The notes: a model not told the origin generated them from the sequence alone. A DNA stretch of 37,767 nucleotides from Rikenellaceae bacterium (GCA_012800665.1 JAAZIW010000005.1:1-37767); one strand, 5' to 3'; positions 24,601-33,129 are shown, numbered from the stretch's first letter. A program made the numbers and translations.

Positions 24601-25141
24601 CGTGGCTGGTGCGGAAACCATCGAAGAAATGCAGGAAAGGAATGCTGCTCTTGATTGCGCTCAGATGCGCTACTGCGGCAAGGTCCTGCGCCTCTTGTAC
24701 AGAGCCGGAAGCAAGAAGGGCAAAGCCTGTCTGGCGGCATGCCATTACGTCCTGATGGTCTCCGAAGATGGAGAGGGCGTGGCTTGCAAGTGCGCGGGCC
24801 GACACGTGAAATACGCCGGGAAGAAGTTCGCCGGCCATCTTATACATATTGGGAATCATGAGCAGGAGACCCTGAGAAGCGGTATAAGTGCTGGTAAGGG
24901 CGCCTGCTTGAAGCGAGCCGTGCATTGCTCCTGCGGCTCCGGCTTCACTTTCTAACTCGGTAACCTCGACTGTCTCGCCCCAGAGGTTCTTTTTACCGTG
25001 GGCGGCCCATTCGTCTATGCTCTCCGCCATAGGTGAAGAAGGCGTAATGGGATAGATGCATGCGTTCTCGCTGAAGAGATACGCGATGTTTGCGACAGCG
25101 GTGTTACCGTCACAAGTAATAAATTTCTTTTCTTTGGCCAT
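21623..25141 (-). CDS. nifJ: Pyruvate:ferredoxin (flavodoxin) oxidoreductase
   Basis: A 1172-residue single-chain PFOR. Domain I begins with NTAVANIAYLFSENACIYPI and the substrate-binding TPSSPMAE. The inserted ferredoxin domain has CIQCNNCAFACP (about residue 695) and CTGCGNCMDVC (about residue 753), giving two 4Fe-4S clusters. The thiamine diphosphate domain holds CAGCGETPYI, GCSSIYGASFP and GDGWAYDIGYGG, and the conserved Cys for the proximal cluster. The enzyme oxidises pyruvate to acetyl-CoA and CO2 and reduces ferredoxin, the central step of anaerobic energy metabolism. It is monocistronic, with a terminator behind it. No clear promoter was found in the 77-bp gap to fabD. Confidence 0.97.
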   Translation of the reverse strand: MAKEKKFITCDGNTAVANIAYLFSENACIYPITPSSPMAESIDEWAAHGKKNLWGETVEVTELESEAGAAGAMHGSLQAGALTSTYTASQGLLLMIPNMYKMAGELLPGVFHVSARALASHALSIFGDHQDVMACRQTGFALLASGSVQEAQDLAAVAHLSAIKSSIPFLHFFDGFRTSHEVQKIEVLDEAALKDMVSEKSLKNFRERALSPNAPVIRGTAQNGDVYFQAVEVRNKVYEEVPDIVARYMGEISELTGRKYRPFIYYGDKQAENIIIAMGSVTETIKETIDHLNSAGGKYGLVSVHLYRPFSTEYLFKAIPKTVKKIAVLDRTKEPGSLGEPLYLDIKAAYQGKENAPLIVGGRYGLSSKDTTPAQIIAVYENLELKSPKSDFTIGIVDDVTFKSLPVKEEVSIVKPGTKECKFYGLGSDGTVGANKNTIKIIGSHTDLYCQAYFDYDSKKSGGYTCSHLRFGKQPIHAPYLVSTPDFVACHVPSYLYKYDVLKGIKNGGSLLLNSLWDEKETLERIPDNVKGVIAKKNIKLYIINATKIAQEIGLGNRINTILQSAFFKITGIIPYEDAVKYMKDAAFKSYGNKGEHIVKMNYDAIDRGGEYIEVAIPSTWAGINAKFENPGVDRLATPFVKEIADVVNAQAGDSLPVSAFLPYMDGTMPSGTSAYEKRGVAVMVPEWDAEKCIQCNNCAFACPHAAIRPFLLTDEEAAALPKGTKFADGRANLKEYKYALSISVADCTGCGNCMDVCLAKPEKALKMVDYLERADEQVQFDHLNSKVGYKTPFDPKSNVKASQFSQPLFEFSGACAGCGETPYIKNITQLFGDHMMIANATGCSSIYGASFPASPYCTNAGGHGPAWQNSLFEDAAEFGLGMKIGSDRMRLTVKSLMEQLAGRDGDVKALAEKWLSAPEDYKTTREVADALIPILEKSKDKVSEQLAEYKHYIPARSQWIFGGDGWAYDIGYGGLDHVLASGKNVNVLVLDTEVYSNTGGQSSKSTPVGAIAKFAASGKEVRKKDLGMMAISYGYVYVAQVAMGASPVQFMNAIKEAEAYDGPSLIIAYSPCINHGLKAGMGLSQREEKLAVDCGYWHLYRYNPTLVGSDKNPFSLDSKEPDWTKFQDFLMGEVRFSSLHKLFPDRAKELLSKTEEFAKLRLANYQRLAKD

Positions 25142-25218
25142 AATTATGTTAATGAAATAAGATTTAGATTCTTTGTATCGTGTTGATTTTTACATCGTGC
25201 TAAGTTAATAAAAAAACC

Positions 25219-26106
25219 TTAAGATTGCCCTGAAACCTCCACTTCTTTTCCCTCCGCACTGCTGATGCGCTTTACAAGGCCTTGCAATACGCTTCCGGGT
25301 CCGAGCTCGAGGAAAAAGTCCGCTCCGTCAGCGAGCATATTCCTTACGCTTTCGGTCCAGCGCACAGGGCTGGTGAGTTGTTTGAGGAGATTGTCTTTAA
25401 TGACTGCCGGGTCGCTTTCGCCTTTGGCGCTGAAATTTTGATAGATTGGGCAGATTGGGGCCTTGATAGGGGTGGATGCGATTGCCTCCGCAAGTTCCAG
25501 TCGGGCCGGCTCCATAAGGGAAGAGTGGAATGCACCGCCCACTATCAGCGGCAAGGCGCGCTTTGCTCCAGCCTCCTTGAGCTTTTCGCAAGCCAGTAAA
25601 ACAGCTTCCTTTTCACCGGAGACAACCACCTGGCCCGGACTGTTGTAATTAGCCGGAACCACGCCTTTGATATCTGCGCAGACTTCTTTTACCTGCTCAT
25701 CCGGAAGGCCGATTATGGCAGCCATTGTGCCGGGAACTTTTTCGCAGCATTTCTGCATTGCGCCGGCGCGTATGGCAACGAGCTTCAAGCCGTCTTCAAA
25801 ACTCATGGCTTCCGCCGCCACCAGTGCAGAGAATTCACCGAGAGAATGCCCGCCGACCATGTCTGGAGCGGGAAGATTCGGGGTGCATAGAGCAAGAGCG
25901 GTAGAGTGTATGAAGATGGCCGGCTGGGTGACATTTGTGGCTCGAAGGTCTTCTTCACTGCCGCTGAACATTATGTCCGTAATTCTGAAGCCGAGTATTT
26001 CATTTGCCTGTTCCATTAGGGCCGCGGCTTTGGGGCTATTGTCGTAGAGTTCTTTTCCCATTCCCGGGAATTGTGCCCCCTGACCGGGGAAAACATATGC
26101 TTTCAT
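25219..26106 (-). CDS. fabD: Malonyl-CoA:acyl carrier protein transacylase
   Basis: A FabD of 295 residues from the ATG at 26106 (MKAYVFPGQGAQFPGMG); a longer frame beginning with TTG at 26136 would overlap the promoter box and is unlikely. GHSLGEFSAL has the active-site serine, and GGAFHSSLM supplies the catalytic histidine. It loads malonate onto acyl carrier protein for fatty acid synthesis. The gene stands alone here, not in the fab operon seen in many bacteria. A -7 box TATCTTTG is about 30 nt upstream and faces away from the tRNA gene. Confidence 0.95.
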   Translation of the reverse strand: MKAYVFPGQGAQFPGMGKELYDNSPKAAALMEQANEILGFRITDIMFSGSEEDLRATNVTQPAIFIHSTALALCTPNLPAPDMVGGHSLGEFSALVAAEAMSFEDGLKLVAIRAGAMQKCCEKVPGTMAAIIGLPDEQVKEVCADIKGVVPANYNSPGQVVVSGEKEAVLLACEKLKEAGAKRALPLIVGGAFHSSLMEPARLELAEAIASTPIKAPICPIYQNFSAKGESDPAVIKDNLLKQLTSPVRWTESVRNMLADGADFFLELGPGSVLQGLVKRISSAEGKEVEVSGQS

Positions 26107-26133
26107 GTTCTGATTAGGAGTTGATTTGGAATG

Positions 26134-26141
26134 CAAAGATA
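26134..26141 (-). promoter_or_regulatory. Predicted -7 box of fabD, part of a palindrome with the tRNA promoter
   Basis: The minus strand reads TATCTTTG. Together with the equal box on the plus strand it forms a perfect 11-bp inverted repeat, TGCAAAGATAC (26132-26142) and GTATCTTTGCA (26153-26163), with a 10-bp centre. A convincing -33 element is lacking. Confidence 0.55.
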
Positions 26142-26153
26142 CATTTTTTTAAG

Positions 26154-26161
26154 TATCTTTG
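26154..26161 (+). promoter_or_regulatory. Predicted -7 box of the tRNA-Arg gene
   Basis: TATCTTTG ends eight bases before the first base of the tRNA, so the primary transcript would have almost no 5' leader. It mirrors the fabD box in the other strand. Confidence 0.55.
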
Positions 26162-26168
26162 CAGTCCT

Positions 26169-26243
26169 GCTCCCTTAGTTTAACGGATAGAATTACGGAT
26201 TCCGGTTCCGTAGGTATAGGTTCGATTCCTATAGGGAGTACCA
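26169..26243 (+). tRNA. tRNA-Arg (anticodon CCG)
   Basis: The sequence folds as a full cloverleaf. The acceptor stem GCTCCCT/AGGGAGT has one G-U pair at its end; the D-arm follows; the anticodon stem ACGGA/TCCGT encloses the loop TTCCGGT with anticodon CCG, reading CGG codons; and the T-arm ATAGG/CCTAT holds TTCGATT. The discriminator is A and the CCA end is encoded. A Rho-independent terminator lies about 40 nt downstream. Confidence 0.96.
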
Positions 26244-26284
26244 GCGGGCAGTTGCTCGTCACATTTAACAGTCTTCTGTCACAG

Positions 26285-26319
26285 GCGGAGCGTCAATTTA
26301 AATTGATGCTCCGCTTTTT
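26285..26319 (+). terminator. Rho-independent terminator of the tRNA-Arg gene
   Basis: GCGGAGC pairs with GCTCCGC, continued by TCAATTT/AAATTGA with one mismatch between them, and is followed by TTTTT. The long stem lies about 40 nt after the tRNA. Confidence 0.85.
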
Positions 26320-26467
26320 GTCACTCTTTACGCAATTCCATCACCTTCAATGTTAAAATAAAATTTAAGAAACAGTCTGAAACATAAAAAGAATCGGGAT
26401 TCCGGGACGCCGCAAAATATAAACGGATAAGCATATGCACCTTTGTGACAAACAATTTATATGCTTT

Positions 26468-27550
26468 ATGAAAAAGATTTTTATTCCCCTTTCATGCACC
26501 CTTACGGCTGTGCTTCTGTTATCTTCCTGCGACAAAATGCACGGCGAAAAAACCTCCTCTCCTCAGCTGTCGCCTGAGGAGACCTCTACTCTCAGTATCT
26601 CCATCGAGGGAGTGGACGCGGAAATCACCACCCGCGCCTCCACCTCAGAAATCGGCTCCGACAAAACCGCCCAAAGCACGCAGATTTTCATCTTCGAACC
26701 CGGAGGCGCCTGCGCTAAAAAACTCAGCGCCGCCTCGAACGACATTGTGCTTCCGAGGGGCTTCAAGTATACCGTGGCTGCCCTTATAAACGGTCCGGAG
26801 CTTGCAAATCCAAGTTTAACGGCATTAAGGGACAAAATTATCTCCCTGAAGGATCATCCTTTTGTGATGTATAAAGAGCAGCAGGCAGACCTTACGACAG
26901 CTGCCGAGGTCTCTGTGGCCCTGAAAGTCACCAGTCTCGGAGCCCGCGTAAGGGTAAAGAATGTTACGAACAATCTGCCTTCGTGGCTCGGGAATCTCAC
27001 CATCAATAAAATGTTTCTTTGCAATGTGGTGGGTACAGCTCAGCCCAAGGCTCCAACATATAATATTACTTATAATTGGTACGGGCGCAACAATATCAAT
27101 ACTCCCATAAGCGACGGGAGCGTGACCGGTTCTGTCAGCAGTACCGCGGAGGCGGCGGCTTATACCCTGAAAGAGCCCGCCCTTGCTCTCTCGAGCGGAG
27201 AATCTTTCTCAGGAAAAGGTTATTCCTGCTCTTTTTACTGCTTTCCCAACAAAAACAAAACGGCAATTCCCGACACCGGTTATTCCGGCACTACGGCCGA
27301 CCAAAGCCTTGCAACCTGGCTTACGGTATGCGGCACTGTCGGAGAGAAAACCTATTATTGGACGATTAACTTGGGCGAAAACATCTCGAAAAACACCGGT
27401 CTGGCGGCAAACTATACCTATGATGTAACATTAACCATAAACAATCTCGGCAGCGTGAATCCTACCGTTCCGGTGGTGCCCGGCTCGGCAGACATAAGCT
27501 GCACAATATCCCCATGGACAGACGGAGGCGATATAATTACAAGCATCTAA
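26468..27550 (+). CDS. FimA/Mfa1-like major fimbrillin lipoprotein (set A)
   Basis: The start is taken at the ATG at 26468, giving 360 residues with a lipoprotein signal (MKKIFIPLSCTLTAVLLLSS followed by Cys21); the longer frame to 26435 adds an unlikely leader. The mature part is beta-rich, with TLSISIEGVDAEITTRASTS near its N-terminus: in Porphyromonas fimbrillins an arginine at this place is where a trypsin-like protease cuts to allow polymerisation. The C-terminal YTYDVTLTINNLGS and TISPWTDGG match the FimA-type C-terminal region. It should form the shaft of a cell-surface fimbria. The next gene, six bases on, codes a larger partner. Family assignment is from motif pattern, not from a database match. 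Confidence 0.8.
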   Translation: MKKIFIPLSCTLTAVLLLSSCDKMHGEKTSSPQLSPEETSTLSISIEGVDAEITTRASTSEIGSDKTAQSTQIFIFEPGGACAKKLSAASNDIVLPRGFKYTVAALINGPELANPSLTALRDKIISLKDHPFVMYKEQQADLTTAAEVSVALKVTSLGARVRVKNVTNNLPSWLGNLTINKMFLCNVVGTAQPKAPTYNITYNWYGRNNINTPISDGSVTGSVSSTAEAAAYTLKEPALALSSGESFSGKGYSCSFYCFPNKNKTAIPDTGYSGTTADQSLATWLTVCGTVGEKTYYWTINLGENISKNTGLAANYTYDVTLTINNLGSVNPTVPVVPGSADISCTISPWTDGGDIITSI

Positions 27551-27556
27551 GGCGGC

Positions 27557-29842
27557 ATGAAAAGACTATCCCTGATATCGGCCGCCCTGCTGTTTTGTTA
27601 TGCCTGTGAAAGGGTGGAGGAAGCCCCTCCCGCGCAAGTGCGGGAGGGGAGGGCGAGCATCGAAATGATGCTCGACACCGGTGGAGGGCATCTCACCCGT
27701 TCTTCCTGCGGCCCAAGCTCTGAGGACGAAATTCACGACATAAATGTATGGCTCTATCAGGACGGAGCCCTCTTCCCTGACTTCTGTTTATATTCTTCCA
27801 ATCTGACCGGCAATAAAATAAACCTCGTATTCCCAAGCATCAACGGCGAATACAGTCTCTATTTTCTTGCAAATACCGGAGAAATTGAGCCTCCCGAAAA
27901 AGAAAGCGAACTGCTCGATTTTACATTGAACTTCGATGATTATTCTTCTTTCGAGACAAACGGATTCCCTATGGCGGCGGCTCTGCTCGGCTATAAGCCG
28001 CAAGAAGGCACCGGCATACACTTGGAAAAATTAGTGGGGCGCTTTGACATTTACATTTATAGGAATCCTGCCAATAAAAAAGTGGACTACAGTTTTACTT
28101 CGGGAAAGATGAAAGCCTGTGCAAAGGCGGTGCGGCCATGGGGGAGGGTGGAAGGGATTGAGGGTTATGCCAGCAGAGCTTTGAATGAGGGTGAGGTGCT
28201 GCCGGAGGGGGATTATATGAGCGCTGAGGATATTGAGGAGTTGAACACCTATGGTACTGTAACCCTCTATTATTTGGAGAATTGTCAGGGATGTCTGCTT
28301 CCTGACAACACTCTGCCGAGAGGCAAGAATGCCCAAGCGATAGAGGCGGCGACAGGAGATGCCGGGCGGGCATCCCTGTGTTCTTATCTGGAGCTCACTT
28401 GCAGGGCCGTTACGCCCACCATTACCTACGAAAATGTAATTTACAGAGTCTATTTGGGGCAGGATGGGACTAGCGATTTTTCGGTAAAGCGGGGCAGCCT
28501 TAATAATATGGAGCTGGATTTAGTTTCCGACCGTATTACTGAGTCTGATTGGTTTGTGGAGCCGGGGGAGGGAACGCTTACCGGACAGCTTTTGTTTACC
28601 GAGACGGACCCGTTTGCAGATGTAAAACCTTATGACAATTATTATGTTTTCGTAAACCACGATGCGGCGCCTGCTTCGGGAGTGATTTCCTCGCCGTCTT
28701 TTTATCTGCAAAACAATCTCATCAAGACTTATTATATCTATTGCAGCGATTCAAAGATGGATTATACCCTTTCGCAAGACATTCCTTCAAGCGTATCGCC
28801 TTATGTTAGTTGCGAGCTGGAAACGCTCACCAAGCCTTATCATATAGGTGAAACGAATATGGGTACCTATGTGTCGAAGTATTGGAAAAAGCTGACCATA
28901 AGTACAGAATGCACTCCGGAAAGCTTCGGGGTGACATTCAACAATATATTTACTTTATATGAAAAGAAAAAGACAGTCAATCTTAACATAAGCAGTTACG
29001 ACGGAGTAATAAATGTGCCTGTAGAGGTAGGGGTGATAGGCAGTTTGGAGGTAAAATTCAGTCTCAATACCAATAATCTTTTGCAAATGACCATGTTTGA
29101 CCCTATAGGCTACACTATGCATAGCAGCAATATAGGGATTGAGGCCTTTGCGGCAGGCAGTCATTATTGGTACAGCAATTATTTTCTCGATTACGATTCC
29201 CCCTTTTGGGCGGTGCTCCTTAAAAGGTCATCTTTCGATTCGTATTTCTATAATACAGGCGCTCTTATTAGCATTTATAAAGAAAAGGATTATCCTATGG
29301 ACATCTCCGCCACTCACAATACTTTGTATAATACCCTTTACTTGGCTGACAGCTATACCCGCAAAAACAAAAAAAAGAATAAGCCCGAATATGCCGAAGC
29401 GGACCTTGTATACGGTCGGATAAACACTCTTGAGATTACTCTCGATTGTCCTCAGGGTTATAGTTTCAAGAATTCTGTAACGCGCAATATCCCTGTGACA
29501 TTCAAAAGCACCGCCAATCTGATGAACGGTAAATTCGGAATAGGAAGTTCTTCTGCAAAGTGGGAGGGGATATATGTGTTCCACGGTAAAAACCTGGAAT
29601 ATTCTCCAAGTAATGAAACGCGCAGTTTTGTCTTCGAAACCAATTATGCAGGTCAGGGCTATACCCTCAATTTGGATGGTATTTATAATCTGACAAAGCA
29701 TCACGGTTCCGCTTATCGCGACTCGGGGCTTCAGCAATATGGAGGAACCATTATGTGCGGAGTCTCTTCGGGGCAGCACGAAGAATATTGGTGGGTTAAT
29801 TATCCGTTCCTGCACGAAGATTATTATCCGCAGACAGATTAA
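27557..29842 (+). CDS. Large fimbrillin-associated lipoprotein, DUF4906-like (set A, probable minor/tip subunit)
   Basis: A 761-residue protein with a lipoprotein-type leader ending in FCYAC (Cys17). Its N-terminal part (ASIEMMLDTGGGHLTRSS, EIHDINVWLYQDG) repeats the pattern of the fimbrillin N-terminal domain, including an arginine after a beta-strand that could be a processing site. VIYRVYLGQDGTSDFSVKRG near residues 295-314 matches the YLG...DF.V.R motif seen in DUF4906/Mfa-type proteins. The remaining part is beta-rich and not recognised. Position just behind the shaft gene suggests a tip or anchor protein. A 10-bp perfect GC hairpin sits at 27624-27649 in its first codons. A terminator follows. 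Confidence 0.7.
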   Translation: MKRLSLISAALLFCYACERVEEAPPAQVREGRASIEMMLDTGGGHLTRSSCGPSSEDEIHDINVWLYQDGALFPDFCLYSSNLTGNKINLVFPSINGEYSLYFLANTGEIEPPEKESELLDFTLNFDDYSSFETNGFPMAAALLGYKPQEGTGIHLEKLVGRFDIYIYRNPANKKVDYSFTSGKMKACAKAVRPWGRVEGIEGYASRALNEGEVLPEGDYMSAEDIEELNTYGTVTLYYLENCQGCLLPDNTLPRGKNAQAIEAATGDAGRASLCSYLELTCRAVTPTITYENVIYRVYLGQDGTSDFSVKRGSLNNMELDLVSDRITESDWFVEPGEGTLTGQLLFTETDPFADVKPYDNYYVFVNHDAAPASGVISSPSFYLQNNLIKTYYIYCSDSKMDYTLSQDIPSSVSPYVSCELETLTKPYHIGETNMGTYVSKYWKKLTISTECTPESFGVTFNNIFTLYEKKKTVNLNISSYDGVINVPVEVGVIGSLEVKFSLNTNNLLQMTMFDPIGYTMHSSNIGIEAFAAGSHYWYSNYFLDYDSPFWAVLLKRSSFDSYFYNTGALISIYKEKDYPMDISATHNTLYNTLYLADSYTRKNKKKNKPEYAEADLVYGRINTLEITLDCPQGYSFKNSVTRNIPVTFKSTANLMNGKFGIGSSSAKWEGIYVFHGKNLEYSPSNETRSFVFETNYAGQGYTLNLDGIYNLTKHHGSAYRDSGLQQYGGTIMCGVSSGQHEEYWWVNYPFLHEDYYPQTD
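27624..27649 (+). promoter_or_regulatory. Strong GC hairpin inside the start of the large fimbrial gene
   Basis: CCCCTCCCGC pairs perfectly with GCGGGAGGGG around six bases. It lies 67 nt into the coding sequence, between the two fimbrial genes, and has no T-run. It could slow translation or protect the upstream fimbrillin mRNA from decay; function is inferred only from position. Confidence 0.5.
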
Positions 29843-29917
29843 AACATAGCGGCAGATTCATGCATTGCCGCGCTTTGATGCGCCAAGACATGTTCTGCCT
29901 TGAAAAGAAATGAAAAA

Positions 29918-29949
29918 GCCGCGTCTCCGGAGAGGGGGCGCGGCCTTTT
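29918..29949. terminator. Bidirectional terminator between the fimbrial genes and the M16 peptidase gene
   Basis: GCCGCG and CGCGGC form the outer stem of a GC-rich hairpin. The plus strand has CTTTTG after it and the minus strand has TTTTTC, so it can end both converging transcripts. Confidence 0.75.
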
Positions 29950-29997
29950 GTACGGGTAAGCCTCGGCTGATGATGCCGGAGCATCACGGCTGAAGGC

Positions 29998-32901
29998 TTA
30001 ATATCCGAAAATATCTTTAAGCGAGAGCTCCTGAACAGGTCCCAAGGTCTTAAGGAAGTCCATATCCAGTTGAGCCTTGTCGCCGAGAATCGCATAAACG
30101 CATTCGCGGTCTTTCACCCATTTCTGCTGTACCTCCTTGACATCCTCTAAACTCATGTCCCCAATGGCAGCGAACACCGCTTTGTCCTGAGGCTCGTCAA
30201 GGCCAAGCCTTTCGCATGCAATATAGGAATTAAGTACGGCCATTCCGTTGGTACGCCTTGTGCGCATCTGCGAAACCATGCCGTCCTTGGCAATGGAGAA
30301 GGCTTGCTCCGATTCAGGCATCTTATTGATAATTAAGTCAAAGGCCTCTACTGCCTGTTGGATTTTATCGTTCTGTGATGCGATATAGGCGTAGAAGCTA
30401 TAGTCCTGACCGAGATGCGAGGGCTCCGAAAGTCTGGCCGTTGCGCTGTAGGCAAGGCCGCGCGCCTCTCTCATCTCCTGGAAGACTATGCTGTTCATGC
30501 CGGAGCCGAAATAATTATTGAACATGCGTATTCCGGGGCTATAGGCTTTGTCAAATTCTTCCCTGAGGTTGAAATACTGCATATAATAAAAGTTGTTGGC
30601 AACATATGGGGCAATCAGAACCTTGGATTGAGTTACGGGCGCATATTGAGTGAACTTCTCCGCCAAGGGCTCGGGGGTGTCTCCCGGCTTATGGCAGGAT
30701 GCCAATTTTGCGCGCGATTTGCCTTCCGAAAGAGGTCCGTAATACAGAATCCTGTGTCCCTTTGCGAATACATCGCGCAGCTTTCCGAGCAATTCTTCAG
30801 ATGTAAGAGCATTAATTCCGGCATCGGAAAAAGTGGAAGACTTAATATAATCGGGGCCGTAGCGCAGATAGGTTATAAGCGCGCTGAAGCAGCTGTCCTG
30901 ACTCTTCTTGGCATCGGCTCTGGCTTTGAACATATCGGACTTGAGCGAGGCGAGTATATTTTCGTCCGCCTGCGCATTGGCGATGAGGTCTTCCACGATA
31001 GTTACAGCCTCAGCAATATTCTCATCAAGGCCGCTGACAGTCAGCCTGAGCTGATGGTCGCTTAGATTAAAGTTGAAGTCGCTCGCAAGAGAATACATCT
31101 TGGCTGCAATTTCCGCTGCGCTCATTTCGGGTGTTCCCAAATATGGCAGATAATCGATGGCGGCTTCCAAAGCGGGGTCATCGCAGCGGCCGATATTCCA
31201 TACAAAGCTTACTGTGCTTATCTCGTTGAGCTCATTGCGCTTGTAGAGCATCTCCACGCCGCCGGCAAATTCACTTTTCGACATGTCTTTGCTGAAGTCC
31301 AAGAACTTAGGCTCAATGGGTTGCACCTCAGTATTCTGAACTGCTACGAGGAAGCCGCTGCTTTTGTCGCGGTTGGTTTCGATGGGAGTAATGGCGGGAG
31401 CCACCATCTTCTGGATATTTTTGTCTTCACCCTGCCTCTTATAAACGATTACATGACTTTCGGGGGCAAGATATTCGGCGGCGAAGTCCATTACATCCTG
31501 CTTTGTGACTTGGCTGTAACGCTCAAGGTCTTTGCAGGCATCTTTCCAAGGAATATCGGCTATAAAGGCGTTCACGAACAGATTTGCCCTTACTCGGTTG
31601 CTTTCGAGCTGACGCATTTTCTGAAGCCTGATGTTGTTGATGGTGCTGCTTATCAGGCTTTCATCGAAGTCTCCCGATGCGAGCTTGGCCACCTGGTCAA
31701 GAGCGAGGTCCCTGAGCTCCTCCAAAGTCTGCCCCTGCTTGGGCATGCTGACAGTGAGGAAAATACTATAGTCGGGCTGGGTGTTGGTTCCGGCGCCCAT
31801 ATACATGGCTTTTTGCTGCTGATTTACATCAATATCGATTATGCCTGCCTGCCCGTTACTGAGTATGCTGCTTGCAATCTCGGAAACCGTAGTGGTTTGA
31901 AGGTCCCTTTCACCCGGCAGCCTCCAGCCGAGAGCCATTATTTCGGCTTGCTGGCCATAAACCTCCTTAACTATGGGGCTTGTAATCGGCTCCTCCGGCT
32001 CATATTCCAATTTGGGAATGTTGGGATTGGGTTCCCAATCGCCGAAGTATTTTTCTATGACGGCAAGAGTCTTGGCAGGGTCGAAGTCACCGGAGAGGCA
32101 GATGGCTATGTTGTTGGGGACATAATAGCTTTTGTAGAAATTTTTAATGTTTGTGATGGAGGGGTTCTTGAGCTGCTCCTGTGTGCCCAGCACGGTTTGA
32201 GTGCCGTAAGGGTGATTTTTGAACAGACCTGCCTGAAGAGCCTCGAAGAGCTTGTAGTTGTCTTCGGTAAGGGACATGTTCTTCTCTTCATAAACAGTCT
32301 CAAGCTCGGTGTGGAAACCGCGTATCACATTATTGCGGAAGCGGTCGGCTTGAATTTTGGCCCAATTCTCTATCTGATTGGACGGGATGTCCTCAGTGAA
32401 GACGGTTTCATCCTGACTGGTCCAGGCATTGGTGCCTCGTGCCCCGATTAAACTCATGAGTTTGTCATATTCGTTGGGGATGGCAATCTTGGAGGCCTCG
32501 TAACTCACAGAGTCTATTTTTTTATAGAATGCTGTGCGCTGCGCGGGGTCTGTGATTGTGCGGTATTCCTCGAACAGACGCTCGATTTCATCCAACAGGG
32601 GTTTTTCCGCCTCGTAGTCCTGGGTGCCGAATTGTTCGGTGCCCTTGAACATTAGATGCTCGAAATAGTGAGCCAAGCCGGTGGTTTCGTGAGGGTCGTT
32701 TTTGCCTCCGGAACGCACGGCGATATAGGTTTGGATTCGGGGCTCCTCCTTGTTTACGGTCATATAGACCTTGAGCCCGTTATCCAAGGTGTAAATGCGG
32801 CTTTTCATAGGGTCACCGGCCACCCTTTCATAGTTTTTGCATGAAACAAAGCCCGTCAGCAGCGCTGAACTGCAAAGGGCAATTATTAGAAATCTTTTCA
32901 T
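29998..32901 (-). CDS. M16 family (pitrilysin-like) zinc peptidase lipoprotein
   Basis: A 967-residue two-lobed M16 peptidase. The leader MKRFLIIALCSSALLTGFVS ends before Cys21, a lipobox, so it should be lipid-anchored. The inverted zinc motif HxxEH is in GLAHYFEHLMFKG (His78, Glu81, His82), with the third ligand Glu in ELETVYEEKNM. The second lobe, starting near residue 540, lacks the motif as expected. Family members degrade peptides and small unfolded proteins in the periplasm. It is monocistronic: a bidirectional terminator follows and the upstream gap is 228 nt. It lies between the two fimbrial sets, which does not by itself show a role in their processing. Confidence 0.93.
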   Translation of the reverse strand: MKRFLIIALCSSALLTGFVSCKNYERVAGDPMKSRIYTLDNGLKVYMTVNKEEPRIQTYIAVRSGGKNDPHETTGLAHYFEHLMFKGTEQFGTQDYEAEKPLLDEIERLFEEYRTITDPAQRTAFYKKIDSVSYEASKIAIPNEYDKLMSLIGARGTNAWTSQDETVFTEDIPSNQIENWAKIQADRFRNNVIRGFHTELETVYEEKNMSLTEDNYKLFEALQAGLFKNHPYGTQTVLGTQEQLKNPSITNIKNFYKSYYVPNNIAICLSGDFDPAKTLAVIEKYFGDWEPNPNIPKLEYEPEEPITSPIVKEVYGQQAEIMALGWRLPGERDLQTTTVSEIASSILSNGQAGIIDIDVNQQQKAMYMGAGTNTQPDYSIFLTVSMPKQGQTLEELRDLALDQVAKLASGDFDESLISSTINNIRLQKMRQLESNRVRANLFVNAFIADIPWKDACKDLERYSQVTKQDVMDFAAEYLAPESHVIVYKRQGEDKNIQKMVAPAITPIETNRDKSSGFLVAVQNTEVQPIEPKFLDFSKDMSKSEFAGGVEMLYKRNELNEISTVSFVWNIGRCDDPALEAAIDYLPYLGTPEMSAAEIAAKMYSLASDFNFNLSDHQLRLTVSGLDENIAEAVTIVEDLIANAQADENILASLKSDMFKARADAKKSQDSCFSALITYLRYGPDYIKSSTFSDAGINALTSEELLGKLRDVFAKGHRILYYGPLSEGKSRAKLASCHKPGDTPEPLAEKFTQYAPVTQSKVLIAPYVANNFYYMQYFNLREEFDKAYSPGIRMFNNYFGSGMNSIVFQEMREARGLAYSATARLSEPSHLGQDYSFYAYIASQNDKIQQAVEAFDLIINKMPESEQAFSIAKDGMVSQMRTRRTNGMAVLNSYIACERLGLDEPQDKAVFAAIGDMSLEDVKEVQQKWVKDRECVYAILGDKAQLDMDFLKTLGPVQELSLKDIFGY

Positions 32902-32921
32902 AAAAATTTAATTAACGGATA

Positions 32922-32929
32922 TAAAGATA
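32922..32929 (-). promoter_or_regulatory. Possible -7 box of the M16 peptidase gene
   Basis: The minus strand reads TATCTTTA, one base off TAnnTTTG, 20 nt before the start codon. A TTG at 32954-32952 lies 22 bases further upstream, slightly longer than the usual spacing. A weak candidate only. Confidence 0.3.
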
Positions 32930-33129
32930 GCCATAATATTTCATTTTCGCTCAATCTTTATAGTCTGTTTGATATAAATTCGATGCAAATCCACCTGATA
33001 CCTTAGGAATTGCTTATAGAGTGTATATTCAGCAAGATGTCTGTACTTTTTTTGAAGTTTTATCCATGACTGTCCGGCTTGTTTATTCAACAAAATATTC
33101 GGTAAGCGTGAAGTTTGCCTATGCACGAT

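Noticed and set aside
26107..26136. TTG start extending FabD by ten residues
   Set aside because: It falls inside the predicted -7 box, and the FabD family starts at the MKAYVFPGQG methionine.
31321..32451. Plus-strand open frame of 376 codons opposite the M16 peptidase gene
   Set aside because: Lies wholly inside a complete, motif-bearing gene on the other strand and has no start context or domain of its own.
32941..33126. 61-codon minus-strand frame in the gap upstream of the M16 gene
   Set aside because: It needs a GTG start, has no recognisable motif and overlaps the predicted promoter area; the 32902-33129 gap otherwise shows nothing.
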